Assembly (NCBI RefSeq): GCF_001189965.1 | Contig: NZ_LFLU01000014.1 | Span: 1-64,000, forward strand | Direction: 5' to 3' | Length of the DNA stretch: 64,000 nt | Origin: Herbaspirillum rhizosphaerae | GTDB taxonomy: Bacteria; Pseudomonadota; Gammaproteobacteria; Burkholderiales; Burkholderiaceae_D | Shown here: positions 10,004 through 21,657 of the stretch, piece by piece | Layout: every line of letters starts with the position of its first letter | Position numbering within the stretch: position 1 is the first letter of the stretch | Position numbers and translations under genes: made by a program | Notes under the pieces: generated by a model | Databases searched by the model: none | What the model was told of the DNA's origin: nothing | The model's input: the letters and a program-made list of their open reading frames with translations, nothing else

Positions 10004-12814
10004 ATGGAATTAGCCAAGTCGTTCGAGCCTGCCGATATCGAAAAATTCTGGCGCGAGGAGTGGGAAAAGCGCGGGTATTTCGCCGCCACCACTGCGCCGG
10101 AAAAGCCGTCGTTCAGCATCCAGCTGCCGCCGCCGAATGTAACCGGCACGCTGCACATGGGCCACGCCTTCAATCAGACCATCATGGACGGCCTGACCCG
10201 CTACCATCGCATGCGCGGTTTCAATACTGCCTGGATCCCGGGCACCGACCACGCCGGCATCGCCACGCAGATCGTGGTCGAGCGCCAGCTTGATGCGCAA
10301 AAGATTTCGCGCCATGACCTGGGCCGCGAGAAGTTCATCGAGAAAGTATGGGAGTGGAAGGAAAAATCCGGCTCCACCATCACCGGCCAGATGCGCCGCA
10401 TGGGCGCCTCGACCGACTGGGATCGCGAATATTTCACGATGGATCCGAAGATGTCGAACGCGGTCACGGAAGTGTTCGTGCGCCTGTTCGAGCAGGGCCT
10501 GATCTATCGCGGCAAGCGCCTGGTGAACTGGGATCCGGTGCTGGGTACGGCCGTGTCCGACCTCGAAGTGGTGTCGGAAGAAGAAGACGGTTCGATGTGG
10601 CACATCCACTATCAGCTGGCGGACGGCAGCGGTCACATCACGGTCGCGACCACGCGTCCCGAGACGCTGCTGGGCGACGTCGCTGTAGCGGTCGATCCGA
10701 CCGACGAGCGCTATGCGCACCTGGTCGGCAAGATGCTCAAGCTGCCGCTGACCGATCGCGAAATCCCGATCATCAAGGACGAATATGTCGACAAGGAATT
10801 CGGCACCGGCTGCGTGAAGATCACGCCTGCGCACGACTTCAACGACTATGCCGTCGGCGCACGCCACAACCTGGACAAGATCAGCATCTTCACGCTGGAC
10901 GCCAAGGTCAATGAAAACGGCCCGGCCAAGTACCAGGGCCTGGACCGCTTCGACGCGCGCAAGCAGATCGTCGCCGACCTCGATGCGCAAGGCCTGCTGG
11001 AACTGGTCAAGCCGCACAAGCTGATGGTGCCGCGCGGCGACCGCACCGGCGTCGTGATCGAGCCGATGCTGACCGACCAATGGTTCGTCGCAATGAGCAA
11101 GCCGGCGCCGGAAGGCACCTACTTCCCCGGCAAGTCGATCGCCGAAGTGGCGCTGGAGAAAGTCGCCAACGGCGAGATCAAGCTGATTCCGGAAAACTGG
11201 AACAACACCTACAACCAGTGGCTCAACAACATCCAGGACTGGTGTATCTCGCGCCAGCTGTGGTGGGGCCATCAAATCCCGGCGTGGTACGACGAAGACG
11301 GCAAGATCTACGTTGCACGCTCCGAAGAAGAGGCCAAGGCGCAAGCCGGCGGCAAGACCGTGACGCGCGACAACGACGTGCTGGACACCTGGTTCTCGTC
11401 GGCGCTGGTGCCGTTCTCGACGCTGGGCTGGCCGGAAGAAACACCGGACTACAAACTGTTCCTGCCGTCGTCGGTGCTGGTCACCGGTTTCGACATCATC
11501 TTCTTCTGGGTGGCGCGCATGGTCATGATGACCACGCATTTCACCGGCCAGGTGCCGTTCAACACCGTCTACGTGCACGGCCTGGTGCGCGACGCCAGCG
11601 GCCAGAAGATGTCCAAGTCCAAGGGCAACACGCTCGACCCGATCGACCTGATCGACGGCATCGGCGTGGATGAACTGGTCGCCAAGCGTACCGTCGGCCT
11701 GATGAATCCGAAGCAGGCCGCCAGCATCGAAAAGGCAACCCGCAAGGAATTCGCGGACGGCATCCCGGCCTTCGGCACCGATGCGCTGCGCTTCACGTTC
11801 GCCTCGCTGGCGACGCTGGGTCGCAACATCAATTTCGACCTGGGCCGCTGCGAAGGCTATCGCAACTTCTGCAACAAGCTGTGGAACGCCACCCGCTTCG
11901 TGCTGATGAATACCGAAGGCCACGACTGCGGTTTCGACGGTCACGTCAAGGGAGAGTGCAACAAGGAAAAGCTGCAATTCTCGCAAGCCGACCGCTGGAT
12001 CGTGTCGCTGCTGCAGCGCGCCGAAGCGGAAGTGGAAAAAGGCTTTGCCGACTACCGTTTCGACAACATCGCCTCGGCCATCTACAAGTTCGTCTGGGAT
12101 GAATACTGCGACTGGTATCTGGAAGTCGCCAAGGTGCAGGTGCAGACCGGCAACGACGCGCAGCAGCGCGCCACCCGCCGCACCCTGCTGCGCGTGCTGG
12201 AAGCGGTGCTGCGCCTGGCGCATCCGGTGCTGCCGTTCGTCACGGAAGCGCTGTGGCAAAGCGTTGCGCCGCTGACCGACAAGAAGCTCGACCCGGCCGG
12301 CGACTCGATCATGCGCCAGCCTTATCCGCAAGCCGATCTGGAAAAGATCGACGCCGAAGCCGAAGCCTGGATGACACAGTTGAAGACGCTGACTGATGCT
12401 TGCCGCAATCTGCGCGGCGAGATGCAGTTGTCGCCGGCGCTGCGCGTGCCGCTGATCATCGAGACCGCGAATGCGGAGTCGGTGAATTCCTTCCTGCCGT
12501 ATCTGCAATCGCTGGTGAAGCTGAGCGAAACGCAAGTCGTGACGCAGCTGCCGGAGTCGCCTGCGCCGGTCGCCATCGTCGGCGATCTGAAGCTGATGCT
12601 CAAAGTGGAAGTCGATATCGCCGCCGAACGCGAACGCATGACCAAGGAGATCACCCGCATCAGCGGCGAGATCGTCAAGGCCAACGCCAAGCTGTCCAAC
12701 GAAAGCTTCGTCGCGCGCGCGCCGGAAGCGGTCGTGGCGCAAGAAAAAGAACGTCTCGCCAACTTCACCGCAACACTGGCAAAACTGGAAGAGCAACTGA
12801 CCAAGCTGAAATAA
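10004..12814 (+). CDS. valS: Valyl-tRNA synthetase
   Basis: A class Ia aminoacyl-tRNA synthetase of 936 residues that charges tRNA-Val in the cytosol. The HIGH motif is HMGH (51-54, after PPPNVTGTL) and the KMSKS motif is near 535. The editing (CP1) domain lies between them and the anticodon-binding domain and C-terminal coiled coil follow; the last 70 residues have the heptad-like charged pattern of the ValRS arm. The start is in a short leader without a clear Shine-Dalgarno. Followed by a strong terminator. Confidence 0.98.
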   Translation: MELAKSFEPADIEKFWREEWEKRGYFAATTAPEKPSFSIQLPPPNVTGTLHMGHAFNQTIMDGLTRYHRMRGFNTAWIPGTDHAGIATQIVVERQLDAQKISRHDLGREKFIEKVWEWKEKSGSTITGQMRRMGASTDWDREYFTMDPKMSNAVTEVFVRLFEQGLIYRGKRLVNWDPVLGTAVSDLEVVSEEEDGSMWHIHYQLADGSGHITVATTRPETLLGDVAVAVDPTDERYAHLVGKMLKLPLTDREIPIIKDEYVDKEFGTGCVKITPAHDFNDYAVGARHNLDKISIFTLDAKVNENGPAKYQGLDRFDARKQIVADLDAQGLLELVKPHKLMVPRGDRTGVVIEPMLTDQWFVAMSKPAPEGTYFPGKSIAEVALEKVANGEIKLIPENWNNTYNQWLNNIQDWCISRQLWWGHQIPAWYDEDGKIYVARSEEEAKAQAGGKTVTRDNDVLDTWFSSALVPFSTLGWPEETPDYKLFLPSSVLVTGFDIIFFWVARMVMMTTHFTGQVPFNTVYVHGLVRDASGQKMSKSKGNTLDPIDLIDGIGVDELVAKRTVGLMNPKQAASIEKATRKEFADGIPAFGTDALRFTFASLATLGRNINFDLGRCEGYRNFCNKLWNATRFVLMNTEGHDCGFDGHVKGECNKEKLQFSQADRWIVSLLQRAEAEVEKGFADYRFDNIASAIYKFVWDEYCDWYLEVAKVQVQTGNDAQQRATRRTLLRVLEAVLRLAHPVLPFVTEALWQSVAPLTDKKLDPAGDSIMRQPYPQADLEKIDAEAEAWMTQLKTLTDACRNLRGEMQLSPALRVPLIIETANAESVNSFLPYLQSLVKLSETQVVTQLPESPAPVAIVGDLKLMLKVEVDIAAERERMTKEITRISGEIVKANAKLSNESFVARAPEAVVAQEKERLANFTATLAKLEEQLTKLK

Positions 12815-12836
12815 GCCTGTTCGTTACGCTTCCGAC

Positions 12837-12870
12837 AAGCCGCCGCCCTGCACAGGACGGCGGCTTTTTT
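12837..12870 (+). terminator. valS terminator
   Basis: AAGCCGCCGCCC, loop TGCACA, GGACGGCGGCTTTTTT: a GC-rich stem with one mismatch and a T run, 23 nt after the valS stop. Confidence 0.88.
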
Positions 12871-12929
12871 ATTGCCTCGCCGGTATCACGGGCCGATCTC
12901 CGTTTTAATCCTTGCCGGACGCCGCCGGC

Positions 12930-12958
12930 TTGACTACACTAGCTGAATAAAATTAGAA
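12930..12958 (+). promoter_or_regulatory. Possible promoter of the DUF2147 gene
   Basis: TTGACT and TTAGAA are separated by 17 nt, about 40 nt upstream of the start codon. The -35 is good, the -10 weak. Confidence 0.35.
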
Positions 12959-12997
12959 CAACCGTGCTTTTATCAACCCATCCTGGACGGAGACATC

Positions 12998-13459
12998 ATG
13001 AAAACTCGCATCATCCTGAGCAGCGCCCTGCTGGCCCTGAGCGCACTGAGCATCCTGACACCCGCAAGCGCCTGGGCCGACGGTTCGCCCGTGGGGCTGT
13101 GGAAGAACATCGACGACGCCACCGGCAAACCCAAGGCGCTGATCCGCATTACCGAGAGCGACGGCGAGCTCACCGGCAAGATTGAGAAGCTGTTCCGCCC
13201 GGCGGAAGAAGATCAGAATCCCAAGTGCGTAAAGTGCGAAGGCGCGCTGAAAGACCAGCCTGTCATCGGCATGACCATCCTCTCGGGCCTGAAGAAAGAC
13301 GGCGAGGAATACAACGGCGGCCAGATCCTCGATCCCGCCAACGGCAAGTTGTACAAGAGCAAGCTGACTGTGATCGAAGACGGCAAGAAGCTCAACGTGC
13401 GCGGCTACATCGGCATGCCGATGCTGGGCCGCACGCAAACCTGGGTGCGCGAAGAATAG
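12998..13459 (+). CDS. DUF2147 family secreted protein
   Basis: A 153-residue protein with a clear signal peptide (hydrophobic 4-20, probable cut after ASAWA at 27). The mature part begins SPVGLWKNIDD and has the DUF2147 pattern: a GxWxxxD opening, a CVKC pair at about 75-78, and an ILxxLKKxG-EYxGGxILDP core. DUF2147 proteins are predicted small periplasmic beta-rich proteins of unknown function. Ribosome binding site GGAG precedes the ATG. It stands alone between two terminators. Confidence 0.85.
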   Translation: MKTRIILSSALLALSALSILTPASAWADGSPVGLWKNIDDATGKPKALIRITESDGELTGKIEKLFRPAEEDQNPKCVKCEGALKDQPVIGMTILSGLKKDGEEYNGGQILDPANGKLYKSKLTVIEDGKKLNVRGYIGMPMLGRTQTWVREE

Positions 13460-13487
13460 GCCTGCGGCATCCGTATTTCCGAACGAC

Positions 13488-13515
13488 AAGGCGGCTGCGG
13501 CCGCCTTTGTTTTTG
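13488..13515 (+). terminator. Terminator after the DUF2147 gene
   Basis: AAGGCGGC, TGCG loop, GCCGCCTT, then TGTTTTTG. A perfect 8-base stem. Confidence 0.82.
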
Positions 13516-13552
13516 TGCGAGATTTTTGTTCAGCACGGCTATTTTCTCGTTC

Positions 13553-13558
13553 TATAAT
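13553..13558 (+). promoter_or_regulatory. -10 element of the ligand-binding protein gene
   Basis: TATAAT about 140 nt upstream of the preferred start at 13700. No well-spaced -35 was identified. Confidence 0.35.
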
Positions 13559-13699
13559 CAAATTCGCTGTCGCTAGAAATCATATAAACAATAAGTGCCT
13601 GTCCATGGGACCGGATCTGCTTTCCAGGTTCGTCGGGAGCCTCGCGCTGCCCTGCCATCCCATTTCGCAAAACGTATGACTTTCAGTCTTGGGGGGCGT

Positions 13700-14875
13700 A
13701 TGCGGCAAAGGTGGCATAGCTGTTTTGCGCGGCGCATGGTGTACGTGGCGCTGGTGCTGACCCTGGCGGCCCTGCCGACGGCCTCGCATGCAGAGGGCGG
13801 TCTGGTCGAACAACCGGTGCGAATCGTGCCGATCGGCTTTGCCGGACCGCTCAGCGAAATCAATGCCAGAAGCGGACGCAATGCCGCAATTCTCGCCATC
13901 GAGGAAGTCAACAAAAGCAGCCCGCGCATCAACGGCCAATCGGTGTTCTTTGAATTGATGGAGCAGGACGACAAGGCCGATCCCCGCATCACCGAATATA
14001 TCGCGCGCTATTTCGTCAACAGCAAGGCGATCGGCGTCGTCGGCCACTGGACCAGCAACGCCACCGTGACTGCCGCCCCCATCTACAACGAGGCGGGGCT
14101 GGTGCAAATTTCGCCGGCATCGTGGAGCCGCCGCTTCACGCAGAAATCCTACAGAACCGCCTTCCAGATCCTGGGCAGCGACGACGCCGGCCTGGCGGTA
14201 GCGGCGGACTATCTGGTCAGGGAACTGCAACTCAGACGCGTTTTCATACTGGACGATGGGGCCTATCTCGGCACCAGCATGGCGGATTACCTGTCCGCTC
14301 ACGTCAAGGCAGCCGGCGGCGAGATCGTGTATCGGATGTCCGTCAACGGCAAGACGTCGGACTTCAATGCGCCGCTGCAAAAAGCCCAGCAAGTCAAACC
14401 GGACCTGATTTTTTTCAGCGGACGCGTGATCCAGAGCGGCGTCCTGGCCCGCAACCTGCAACGCTTCCAAATGTCGACAAAGTTATTGATCACAGGCACC
14501 GTCGTGACCGACAATTTCCTGCAGAATGTCGAGAAAATCGACAGCACCGTGATGGCCATCGTCCCCAGCACGCCGCTGGAGAAACGCCCCGGCATGGCGG
14601 CGCTTCAAAAGAAATATGCCGAGCGTTTCAACGCGGAGATGCTGCCGTTTGCGGCCTACGCCTATGACAGCGTGCATCTGCTGATCGCCGCAGCGAAAAA
14701 GGCCAACTCTCTGGATCGGGGCAAGCTCATCGATACGCTGCACGACATGAAATACAACGGCGTCACCGGCCCCATTGCGTTCGATGCCAACGGGGCGCTG
14801 CTCAAACCCAGCTATACCTTATACGGATTGGAACAGCAGAAGTGGGTGCCGCTGCGCGTCTTTACCGCAAAGTGA
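13700..14875 (+). CDS. Periplasmic branched-chain amino acid-type ligand-binding protein
   Basis: A 391-residue LivJ-type (PBP1 fold) solute-binding protein. The signal peptide runs to about residue 31 (cut after ASHA). The mature start VRIVPIGFAGPLS, then ARSGRNAAILAIEEVN, is the usual opening of the family. In-frame starts exist at 13595 and 13676; 13700 is chosen because of a GGGGGG tract 6 nt upstream and a normal signal peptide. No transporter permease or ATPase genes are adjacent, so the ligand cannot be guessed and the protein may act with a distant transporter or a sensor. Confidence 0.85.
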   Translation: MRQRWHSCFARRMVYVALVLTLAALPTASHAEGGLVEQPVRIVPIGFAGPLSEINARSGRNAAILAIEEVNKSSPRINGQSVFFELMEQDDKADPRITEYIARYFVNSKAIGVVGHWTSNATVTAAPIYNEAGLVQISPASWSRRFTQKSYRTAFQILGSDDAGLAVAADYLVRELQLRRVFILDDGAYLGTSMADYLSAHVKAAGGEIVYRMSVNGKTSDFNAPLQKAQQVKPDLIFFSGRVIQSGVLARNLQRFQMSTKLLITGTVVTDNFLQNVEKIDSTVMAIVPSTPLEKRPGMAALQKKYAERFNAEMLPFAAYAYDSVHLLIAAAKKANSLDRGKLIDTLHDMKYNGVTGPIAFDANGALLKPSYTLYGLEQQKWVPLRVFTAK

Positions 14876-14897
14876 GCTGCAAGACGATACGCACTGC

Positions 14898-15353
14898 TCA
14901 GGGCGCAGGCTTGTATTTGGCGACATAACGATCAAGTTGCCGCGCAAACGCACGACCGTCGCTTTGGCTGAATGCCGCCGGCCCGCCGGTTTCCACGCCG
15001 CTGCTGCGCAGTTCTTCCATGAAGTTGCGCATGGTCAGATGCTGTTGGATATTGTCGGTGGAATACATCTCGCCGCGCGGATTGAGCACAGCGCCGCCCT
15101 TGGCTATGGCCTCTGCCGCGAGCGGAATATCGGCGGTGATGATCAGGTCGCCGGGCTGCGTCAGCCTGACGATCTCCTTGTCGGCGACGTCGAAGCCGGC
15201 CGGCACCACGACTGCCTTGATGAAGCGCGACGGCGGCACGCGCAAGAGCTTGTTGGCCACCAGCGTGACCTGGATATGCGTGCGCTCGGCGACGCGAAAC
15301 AGCATGTCCTTGATCACGCCCGGACAGGCATCGGCATCAACCCAGATTTGCAT
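14898..15353 (-). CDS. UPF0178 / YaiI-YqxD family protein
   Basis: A 151-residue protein of the DUF188 family, related to NYN/PIN-like nuclease folds. It opens [12 protein letters not shown] and contains the [14 protein letters not shown] segment and the C-terminal NFMEELR...[12 protein letters not shown] pattern typical of YaiI. Conserved aspartates (6, 8 and the TAD) suggest metal binding, but no reaction has been established for the family. Convergent with the upstream binding-protein gene, 22 nt apart. Confidence 0.9.
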   Translation of the reverse strand: MQIWVDADACPGVIKDMLFRVAERTHIQVTLVANKLLRVPPSRFIKAVVVPAGFDVADKEIVRLTQPGDLIITADIPLAAEAIAKGGAVLNPRGEMYSTDNIQQHLTMRNFMEELRSSGVETGGPAAFSQSDGRAFARQLDRYVAKYKPAP

Positions 15354-15378
15354 GATCGGCTCTCAACATCGGCTCTCG

Positions 15379-15407
15379 AAAAAACATCGGACCGCAACGG
15401 GTCCGAT
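15379..15407 (-). terminator. Terminator after the hydratase gene
   Basis: Reading the minus strand: ATCGGACC, loop CGTTGC, GGTCCGAT, G, then TTTTTT. A perfect 8-base stem 32 nt after the stop of the hydratase gene. Confidence 0.87.
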
Positions 15408-15439
15408 GATAAGTACTGCGCTGAAACGAAGCGAAGCAA

Positions 15440-16282
15440 TCAGACAAACGACACCGTCAATCCCGGCAAGGCAACGCCGGAGAATGCCGTGATCCAGGTC
15501 TGCCCGGCTTCGATCGGGTAAGCGTCGGTCCAGGTGCCGGTGGTGATGATCTCGCCCGCCGCCAGCGGGGCAAACTGCGGTTGGGTCTTCAGCAACTGAT
15601 GCAGATGCCACAGCGCATGCAGGGGACTATCGGCTTCATCGTTGAAAAATCCTGCTGCGCGCAGGACGCCGGTATTGTCGGTGCTGCTCGACAGCGAGAC
15701 GCTGGCGCCGGCCAGGATGTGCGCCAGGTTGTGACGGGTGGAAGACGACAGCACGTGCGGCTCGCCGATGATGAGCGTGCCGTGCAGGCCGAAGGCGGCG
15801 ATCGCATCGGCGACGGTGAATTCCCAGTTGGCGAAGGGACAGGCGACGATCTCAAAGCCGTGCGCCATCCATTCTATGCATTCGGCCAGCTCGTCGATGG
15901 TGGCGTCCGGCGATGGCGCCTGGCCCAGCTTGAAGACGATTTCCGGTTCGATGCGCGGTTGCAATGCGCCTGCCAGGCATTGCTTGCCGTGATTGTCGTC
16001 GGCGTAGCGAACGGTGCTGTCGTAGATATGCGCCCAGATCGGAATGCGCACATCGTCCGTCACGCCGTATTTGTCCCAGGTTTTGTGGACGGTAAAACCG
16101 ATCTTGCGACCGATCGGCTGCTCTCCCTGAGCAACGCGGGTATCCAGCACGCGGCGCGCGATGTCGTAGGCATCGTCGACGGACAGCGGTTCGGAGGAGG
16201 ACAGGAGCGGCAGCAGGCGTGTGTTTGCACGGGCATCGAGAAGTTGATGCGCATACCTGCTGGCTTGGCTCGACATAAGCAT
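15440..16282 (-). CDS. 2-keto-4-pentenoate / 2-oxohepta-3-ene-1,7-dioate hydratase-like protein
   Basis: About 280 residues of the FAH-superfamily hydratases (MhpD, HpaH) that add water to 2-oxoalkenoates in aromatic meta-cleavage pathways. It has GRKIGFT near the N-terminus and the metal-binding RIEPEIVF (Glu-x-Glu) at mid-length, followed by HGFEIV and the GEIITTGTWTDAYP loop. Starts are possible at 16297 (GTG), 16282 and 16276; none has a good ribosome binding site. No other catabolic gene is adjacent, so the substrate is unknown; HpaH is the closest guess. It has its own terminator. Confidence 0.82.
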   Translation of the reverse strand: MLMSSQASRYAHQLLDARANTRLLPLLSSSEPLSVDDAYDIARRVLDTRVAQGEQPIGRKIGFTVHKTWDKYGVTDDVRIPIWAHIYDSTVRYADDNHGKQCLAGALQPRIEPEIVFKLGQAPSPDATIDELAECIEWMAHGFEIVACPFANWEFTVADAIAAFGLHGTLIIGEPHVLSSSTRHNLAHILAGASVSLSSSTDNTGVLRAAGFFNDEADSPLHALWHLHQLLKTQPQFAPLAAGEIITTGTWTDAYPIEAGQTWITAFSGVALPGLTVSFV

Positions 16283-16573
16283 GAGAGGCTTGCCCACAAA
16301 GATAGTGATTGGCTATCCATTGTCGATGACGATTAATTTTTGCACAAGTGAAAATAGAGAAATTACAAGAAGATCGCGTGAAATTCTTGGCAAATTTCCA
16401 ATGAATTGACAATGTGAAGAGATGGACCGCATCACGGAAAGCAATAAGACTTGCAGCCGTGGTCAATTGGTCAGGCCAGCGTCAGTTCGTGGCTGGGCAG
16501 GAAAATGTTGCCGCAAGCAAAAGTGTCACTAGTGTACCGGCGATACGTCCGGGACAATTTTTCCACCCGGCAT

Positions 16574-17629
16574 TCAACCGGCCCAGAGATCGCCATTGGG
16601 ACCGGTGCGCGGCGCGGTCACGCCGAAATGCGTGTAGGCCAGCGGCGTGGCCACCCGGCCGCGCGGCGTGCGTTGCAGATAGCCTTGCTGGATCAGGTAG
16701 GGTTCGAGCACGTCTTCGATGGTGTCGCGCTCTTCGCCGATGGCGGCCGCCAGGTTGTCGAGACCGACCGGGCCGCCGTTGAATTTGAACAGCACCGCTT
16801 CCAATAGCTTGCGGTCCATCAGGTCGAAGCCGACCGGATCGACATCCAGCATCACCAGTGCGGCATCGGCCATGGCCCGCGTGATCCGGCCGTCGCCCTT
16901 CACTTCCGCGTAATCGCGCACGCGGCGCAACAGGCGGTTGGCGATGCGCGGAGTGCCGCGGCTGCGCTTGGCGATTTCCAGCGCGCCTTCTTCGACGATG
17001 GGAGCGTTGAGCAAGCCGGCGCTGCGCGTGACGATGCGCGCCAGTTCCGGCGGCGAATAAAACTCCAGGCGCGCGACGATGCCGAAACGGTCGCGCAGCG
17101 GATTGGTCAGCATGCCGGCGCGCGTGGTGGCGCCAACCAGTGTGAACGGTTGCAGGTCGAGACGCACCGAGCGCGCGGCCGGGCCTTCGCCGATCATGAT
17201 GTCGATCTGATAGTCCTCAAGCGCGGGGTAAAGGATTTCTTCCACCACCGGCGACAGCCGATGGATCTCATCGATGAAGAGGACGTCGTTGGCTTCGAGA
17301 TTGGTCAGCAAGGCGGCCAGATCGCCGGCGCGCTCCAGCACCGGGCCGGAAGTCTGGCGCAGGTTGACGCCCATTTCGCGCGCGATGATGTGCGCCATGG
17401 TGGTCTTGCCGAGTCCCGGCGGACCGAACAGCAGCGTGTGGTCGAGCGCTTCGCCGCGCTGGCGCGCCGCCGAGATGAAGATCTCCAGCTGGCCCCGGAC
17501 TTTTTCCTGGCCGACATATTCATCCAGCTGCTTGGGGCGCAGTGCGCGCTCGATCGCCTCCTCGTTGGCCGAGGCCGGCGTGGCGGCGATGATGCGCTGT
17601 TCGGAGAAATCGTCGGTCTGGATGCTCAT
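16574..17629 (-). CDS. ruvB: Holliday junction branch-migration ATPase RuvB
   Basis: The AAA+ motor of the RuvAB complex, 351 residues. Walker A GPPGLGKT (69-76), Walker B FIDEIHRL (118-125) and sensor TTRAGML are present, and the C-terminal winged helix ends with the usual RTPRGR motif. It lies 20 nt downstream of ruvA in one operon under LexA control. No clear terminator was found after it. Confidence 0.98.
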   Translation of the reverse strand: MSIQTDDFSEQRIIAATPASANEEAIERALRPKQLDEYVGQEKVRGQLEIFISAARQRGEALDHTLLFGPPGLGKTTMAHIIAREMGVNLRQTSGPVLERAGDLAALLTNLEANDVLFIDEIHRLSPVVEEILYPALEDYQIDIMIGEGPAARSVRLDLQPFTLVGATTRAGMLTNPLRDRFGIVARLEFYSPPELARIVTRSAGLLNAPIVEEGALEIAKRSRGTPRIANRLLRRVRDYAEVKGDGRITRAMADAALVMLDVDPVGFDLMDRKLLEAVLFKFNGGPVGLDNLAAAIGEERDTIEDVLEPYLIQQGYLQRTPRGRVATPLAYTHFGVTAPRTGPNGDLWAG

Positions 17630-17649
17630 GGTTGGCTATGAGGTGCTAT

Positions 17650-18228
17650 TTATGCTTTGGACAGCGCCTTGAGGGCGTGCTTGATGCCTTCCGACACGGT
17701 CGCGTCAGCCGGCACCTGCTTGATCGCCAGCGTCGCTTCCTTGTCGGAATAGCCGAGCGCCAGCAAGGCGTTGAGGATATCCGAAGTCGTGTCGTGATGC
17801 ACCACGCCGCCGACTGCGCCGAGATCGGCGCCGAGCTTGCCCTTGAGTTCGAGCAGCAGGCGTTCGGCGGTTTTCTTGCCGATGCCGGGCACCTTGGTCA
17901 GGCGGCCGGCTTCCTGCAAGGTCACGGCCTGAGCCAGATCGCTGACCGACATGCCCGACAAGATCGACAAGGCGGTGCGCGCGCCGACGCCGGAAATCTT
18001 GATCAGCTCCTTGAAGGTATTGCGCTCTTCGGCGCTGCCGAAGCCGAACAGCACGTGCGCGTCTTCGCGAATCGCCAGATGGGTCAGCAGCACGACCTTC
18101 TCGCCCAGGCCGGGAAGATTGTAGAAAGTGCTCATGGGCACGCCGACTTCGTAACCGACGCCGTTGCAATCGACCAGCAATTGCGGGGGATTTTTTTCAA
18201 GCAGGATTCCGGAGAGGCGACCGATCAT
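17650..18228 (-). CDS. ruvA: Holliday junction-binding protein RuvA
   Basis: The junction-recognition subunit of RuvAB, 192 residues. It starts [15 protein letters not shown] (OB-fold), has the two helix-hairpin-helix segments ([13 protein letters not shown] and [13 protein letters not shown]) around residues 75-125, and a C-terminal RuvB-binding domain (about 145-192) with the [16 protein letters not shown] motif. First gene of ruvAB; the LexA box at 18281-18300 is 53 nt upstream. Confidence 0.98.
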   Translation of the reverse strand: MIGRLSGILLEKNPPQLLVDCNGVGYEVGVPMSTFYNLPGLGEKVVLLTHLAIREDAHVLFGFGSAEERNTFKELIKISGVGARTALSILSGMSVSDLAQAVTLQEAGRLTKVPGIGKKTAERLLLELKGKLGADLGAVGGVVHHDTTSDILNALLALGYSDKEATLAIKQVPADATVSEGIKHALKALSKA

Positions 18229-18271
18229 GATGGCTGGGCAAAAAGATGAATGGTGGAATGAGAATGCTGGA

Positions 18272-18300
18272 ATGATACAGTACTGTTCGGATAAACAGTG
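18272..18300 (-). promoter_or_regulatory. LexA (SOS) box and -10 of ruvAB
   Basis: CTGT-TCGGATAA-ACAG (18283-18298), in the wider context TACTGT...ACAGTG, matches the CTGT-N8-ACAG LexA operator. On the minus strand a TATCAT -10 (18277-18272) follows, so LexA would cover the spacer and -35 region. Damage-induced control of ruvAB is known in many proteobacteria. Confidence 0.8.
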
Positions 18301-18433
18301 TATCCGTCGCCACTGAATTGCTCGTCTGACTTATTTGCCAGACTTGTTTGCCAGATTTGCCTAAGCGCCCCCGCTTGGGCTATTGTCTGCCCTGTTTCCC
18401 CTCAGCATTTCTCTTCCGCAAAAAAAGGACCTT

Positions 18434-19359
<926 letters not shown>

Positions 19360-19363
<4 letters not shown>

Positions 19364-19902
19364 CCGATCAGGCGACCGCCGCGCACGCGCAGTCCCTTCT
19401 TCGCCAATCCCGGCGCAAGCGCCCCGAGCGCGCTCAAGGCTTCGCCGCTATGCGCGTGGCAGATCGCCACACCCAGCGCATCGGCAGCATCGGTGCCGGG
19501 CAAACCCGGCAGCGCCAGCAAGCGCTGCACCATATCCTGCACCTGCTGTTTCTGCGCCTTGCCGTGCCCGGCCACGGCCTGCTTGACCTGCAGCGCGGTG
19601 TATTCCGCCACCGGCAGATCGGCATTCACCAGCGCGCAAATCGCCGCGCCGCGCGCTTGCCCGAGCAGCAGCGTGGATTGCGGATTGACGTTGACGAAGA
19701 CTTTTTCGATCGCTGCGCAGTCGGGCGCGTAAGTCTTGATGACTTCGCCGACGCTGGAAAGAATGACTTTGAGCCGTTGCGGCAAATCGGCATCCGGCGT
19801 CTTGATGGTGCCGGAGGCGATATAGGTGAGCTTGGTGCCCTGCTTGTGGATCACGCCAAAACCGGTGGTCCGCAAGCCGGGGTCGATGCCGAGAATTTTC
19901 AT
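19360..19902 (-). CDS. ruvC: Holliday junction resolvase RuvC
   Basis: The endonuclease that resolves Holliday junctions with RuvAB, 180 residues. The catalytic acids can be placed: Asp7 in [14 protein letters not shown], Glu in [13 protein letters not shown] near 66, and the [12 protein letters not shown] pair near 138-141. It is separated from ruvAB by the DUF808 gene, and lies 63 nt downstream of purH on the same strand. No LexA box was seen upstream of it. Confidence 0.97.
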
Positions 19903-19965
19903 GGAGAGAGTCTAAACGATCTCGTCGATTCCCGGCATCCGTTGTTGCGTATGAAGCTTAGGCGA

Positions 19966-21537
19966 TTAATGACGGAAGTGGCGTGTACCTGTGAGCAACA
20001 TGACCACATCGCGCTCATCCGCAGCATCAATCACTTCCTGATCGCGCATCGAGCCGCCCGGATGGATCACGCAGGTCGCGCCTGCATCCACCACCACGTC
20101 CAGACCGTCGCGGAACGGGAAGAAAGCGTCCGACGCCACCGCCGAACCGGCCAGCGTCAGGCCGGCGTTCTGCGCCTTGATCGACGCGATGCGGGCGGAG
20201 TCGATGCGGCTCATCTGGCCGGCGCCGACGCCCAGCGTCATGCCGTTGCCGCAGAACACGATGGCGTTGGACTTGACGAACTTGGCGACGCGCCAGGCGA
20301 ACATCAGGTCTTGCAATTGTTGCGGTGTCGGTTGCTTCTTGCTGACGACCTTGACGTCGGCCAGCAGCACGTTCTTGGCGTCCGGCGATTGCACCAGCAG
20401 GCCGCCGCCGACGCGCTTGAAGTCATACGCATTCAAGCCATTGCCCAAGGGGATTTCTAGCAGACGCACGTTTTGCTTGGCGGCGAAAATCTTTTTCGCT
20501 TCGGCGCTGAAGGAAGGTGCGATCAGCACTTCGACGAATTGCTTGGCGACCGCTTCGGCGGCTGCGCCGTCGAGTTCGCGGTTGAAGGCGATGATGCCGC
20601 CGAAGGCGGAAGTCGGATCGGTCTGCAAGGCCTTGCTGTACGATTCCAGCGGATTGGCGCCAACCGCCACGCCGCATGGATTGGCATGCTTGATGATGAC
20701 GCAGGCTGCGGTATCGGCAGCGTCGAAGGTCTTGACGCATTCCCACGCGGCATCCGCGTCGGCGATGTTGTTGAACGACAGTTCCTTGCCTTGCAACTGG
20801 GTGTAGTTGGCCAGCGCGCCGTCGCTCTTCTTGATGTCGCGGTAGAACGCCGCCGATTGATGCGGGTTTTCGCCGTAGCGCATGTCCTGGACTTTTTCGA
20901 AGTGCAGGTTCAGCGTGTCGGGGTAGGCGCTGCGGGTGGTGTGCTGCTTGTCTTCGCCCAGCGAGGTGAAATAATTGGTGATGGCGCCGTCGTATTGCGC
21001 GGTGTGCGCGAACACTTTCTTGGCCAGCGCGAAGCGCTTCTCGTACGGCAGGTCGCCGCTTGCCTGCAGATCAGCCAGCACGCCGGCGTAGTCAGTCGGG
21101 TCGCAGATGACGACCACGTCCTTGTGATTCTTGGCCGACGAACGCAGCATGGCCGGGCCGCCGATGTCGATGTTTTCGATCGCATCTTCCAGCGAGCACT
21201 CTTGCTTGGCCACGGTTTGCTGGAACGGATACAGGTTCACCACCACCATGTCGATGGTCGGGATGCCGTGCTTGTCCAGCGCAGCAACGTGCTCGGGAAA
21301 ATCGCGGCGCGCCAGGATGCCGCCGTGCACCTTCGGATGCAGCGTCTTGACGCGACCGTCCAGCATTTCCGGGAAACCGGTGTAGTCGGCGACTTCAGTC
21401 ACCTTGACGCCGTTGTCGGCCAGCAGCTTGGCGGTGCCGCCGGTGGACAGGATGTTGACGCCCATGGCGGACAGCGCGCGTGCAAAGTCGAGCACGCCGG
21501 CTTTGTCGGAAACGGAGATGAGTGCTTGTTTGATCAT
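19966..21537 (-). CDS. purH: Bifunctional AICAR transformylase / IMP cyclohydrolase
   Basis: Catalyses the last two steps of IMP synthesis, 523 residues. The N-terminal MGS-like cyclohydrolase domain (about 1-150) starts [15 protein letters not shown] and contains STGGTAKLL and [16 protein letters not shown]. The C-terminal AICAR transformylase domain contains [11 protein letters not shown] and the final [11 protein letters not shown]. The start at 21537 is used; an upstream in-frame start at 21591 adds a proline-rich stretch not typical of PurH. Downstream of fis, upstream of ruvC. Confidence 0.97.
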   Translation of the reverse strand: MIKQALISVSDKAGVLDFARALSAMGVNILSTGGTAKLLADNGVKVTEVADYTGFPEMLDGRVKTLHPKVHGGILARRDFPEHVAALDKHGIPTIDMVVVNLYPFQQTVAKQECSLEDAIENIDIGGPAMLRSSAKNHKDVVVICDPTDYAGVLADLQASGDLPYEKRFALAKKVFAHTAQYDGAITNYFTSLGEDKQHTTRSAYPDTLNLHFEKVQDMRYGENPHQSAAFYRDIKKSDGALANYTQLQGKELSFNNIADADAAWECVKTFDAADTAACVIIKHANPCGVAVGANPLESYSKALQTDPTSAFGGIIAFNRELDGAAAEAVAKQFVEVLIAPSFSAEAKKIFAAKQNVRLLEIPLGNGLNAYDFKRVGGGLLVQSPDAKNVLLADVKVVSKKQPTPQQLQDLMFAWRVAKFVKSNAIVFCGNGMTLGVGAGQMSRIDSARIASIKAQNAGLTLAGSAVASDAFFPFRDGLDVVVDAGATCVIHPGGSMRDQEVIDAADERDVVMLLTGTRHFRH

Positions 21538-21563
21538 GATGGCATGAAGGTAAATGAAGGAAT

Positions 21564-21639
21564 CCGGTGGTGAGACCGGCGGCGTCTGCAATCAGGGGAC
21601 GCCGCCGTATGTAAGTGATACATGCAAGCGCTGCATGTA
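21564..21639. repeat. Cluster of three inverted repeats between fis and purH
   Basis: CCGGT/ACCGG (21564-21579), GGCGGCGTC/GACGCCGCC (21578-21606, 9-base perfect arms) and TACATGCA/TGCATGTA (21619-21639, 8-base perfect arms around AGCGC). None is followed by a T run, so they are not ordinary terminators; they may be protein sites or leader structures of purH. Confidence 0.5.
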
Positions 21640-21657
21640 CGCGACTACAGCCTGCGG

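Noticed and set aside
10010..12796. A 928-codon minus-strand open frame opposite valS
   Set aside because: Exact antisense of a certain gene, with no recognisable domain.
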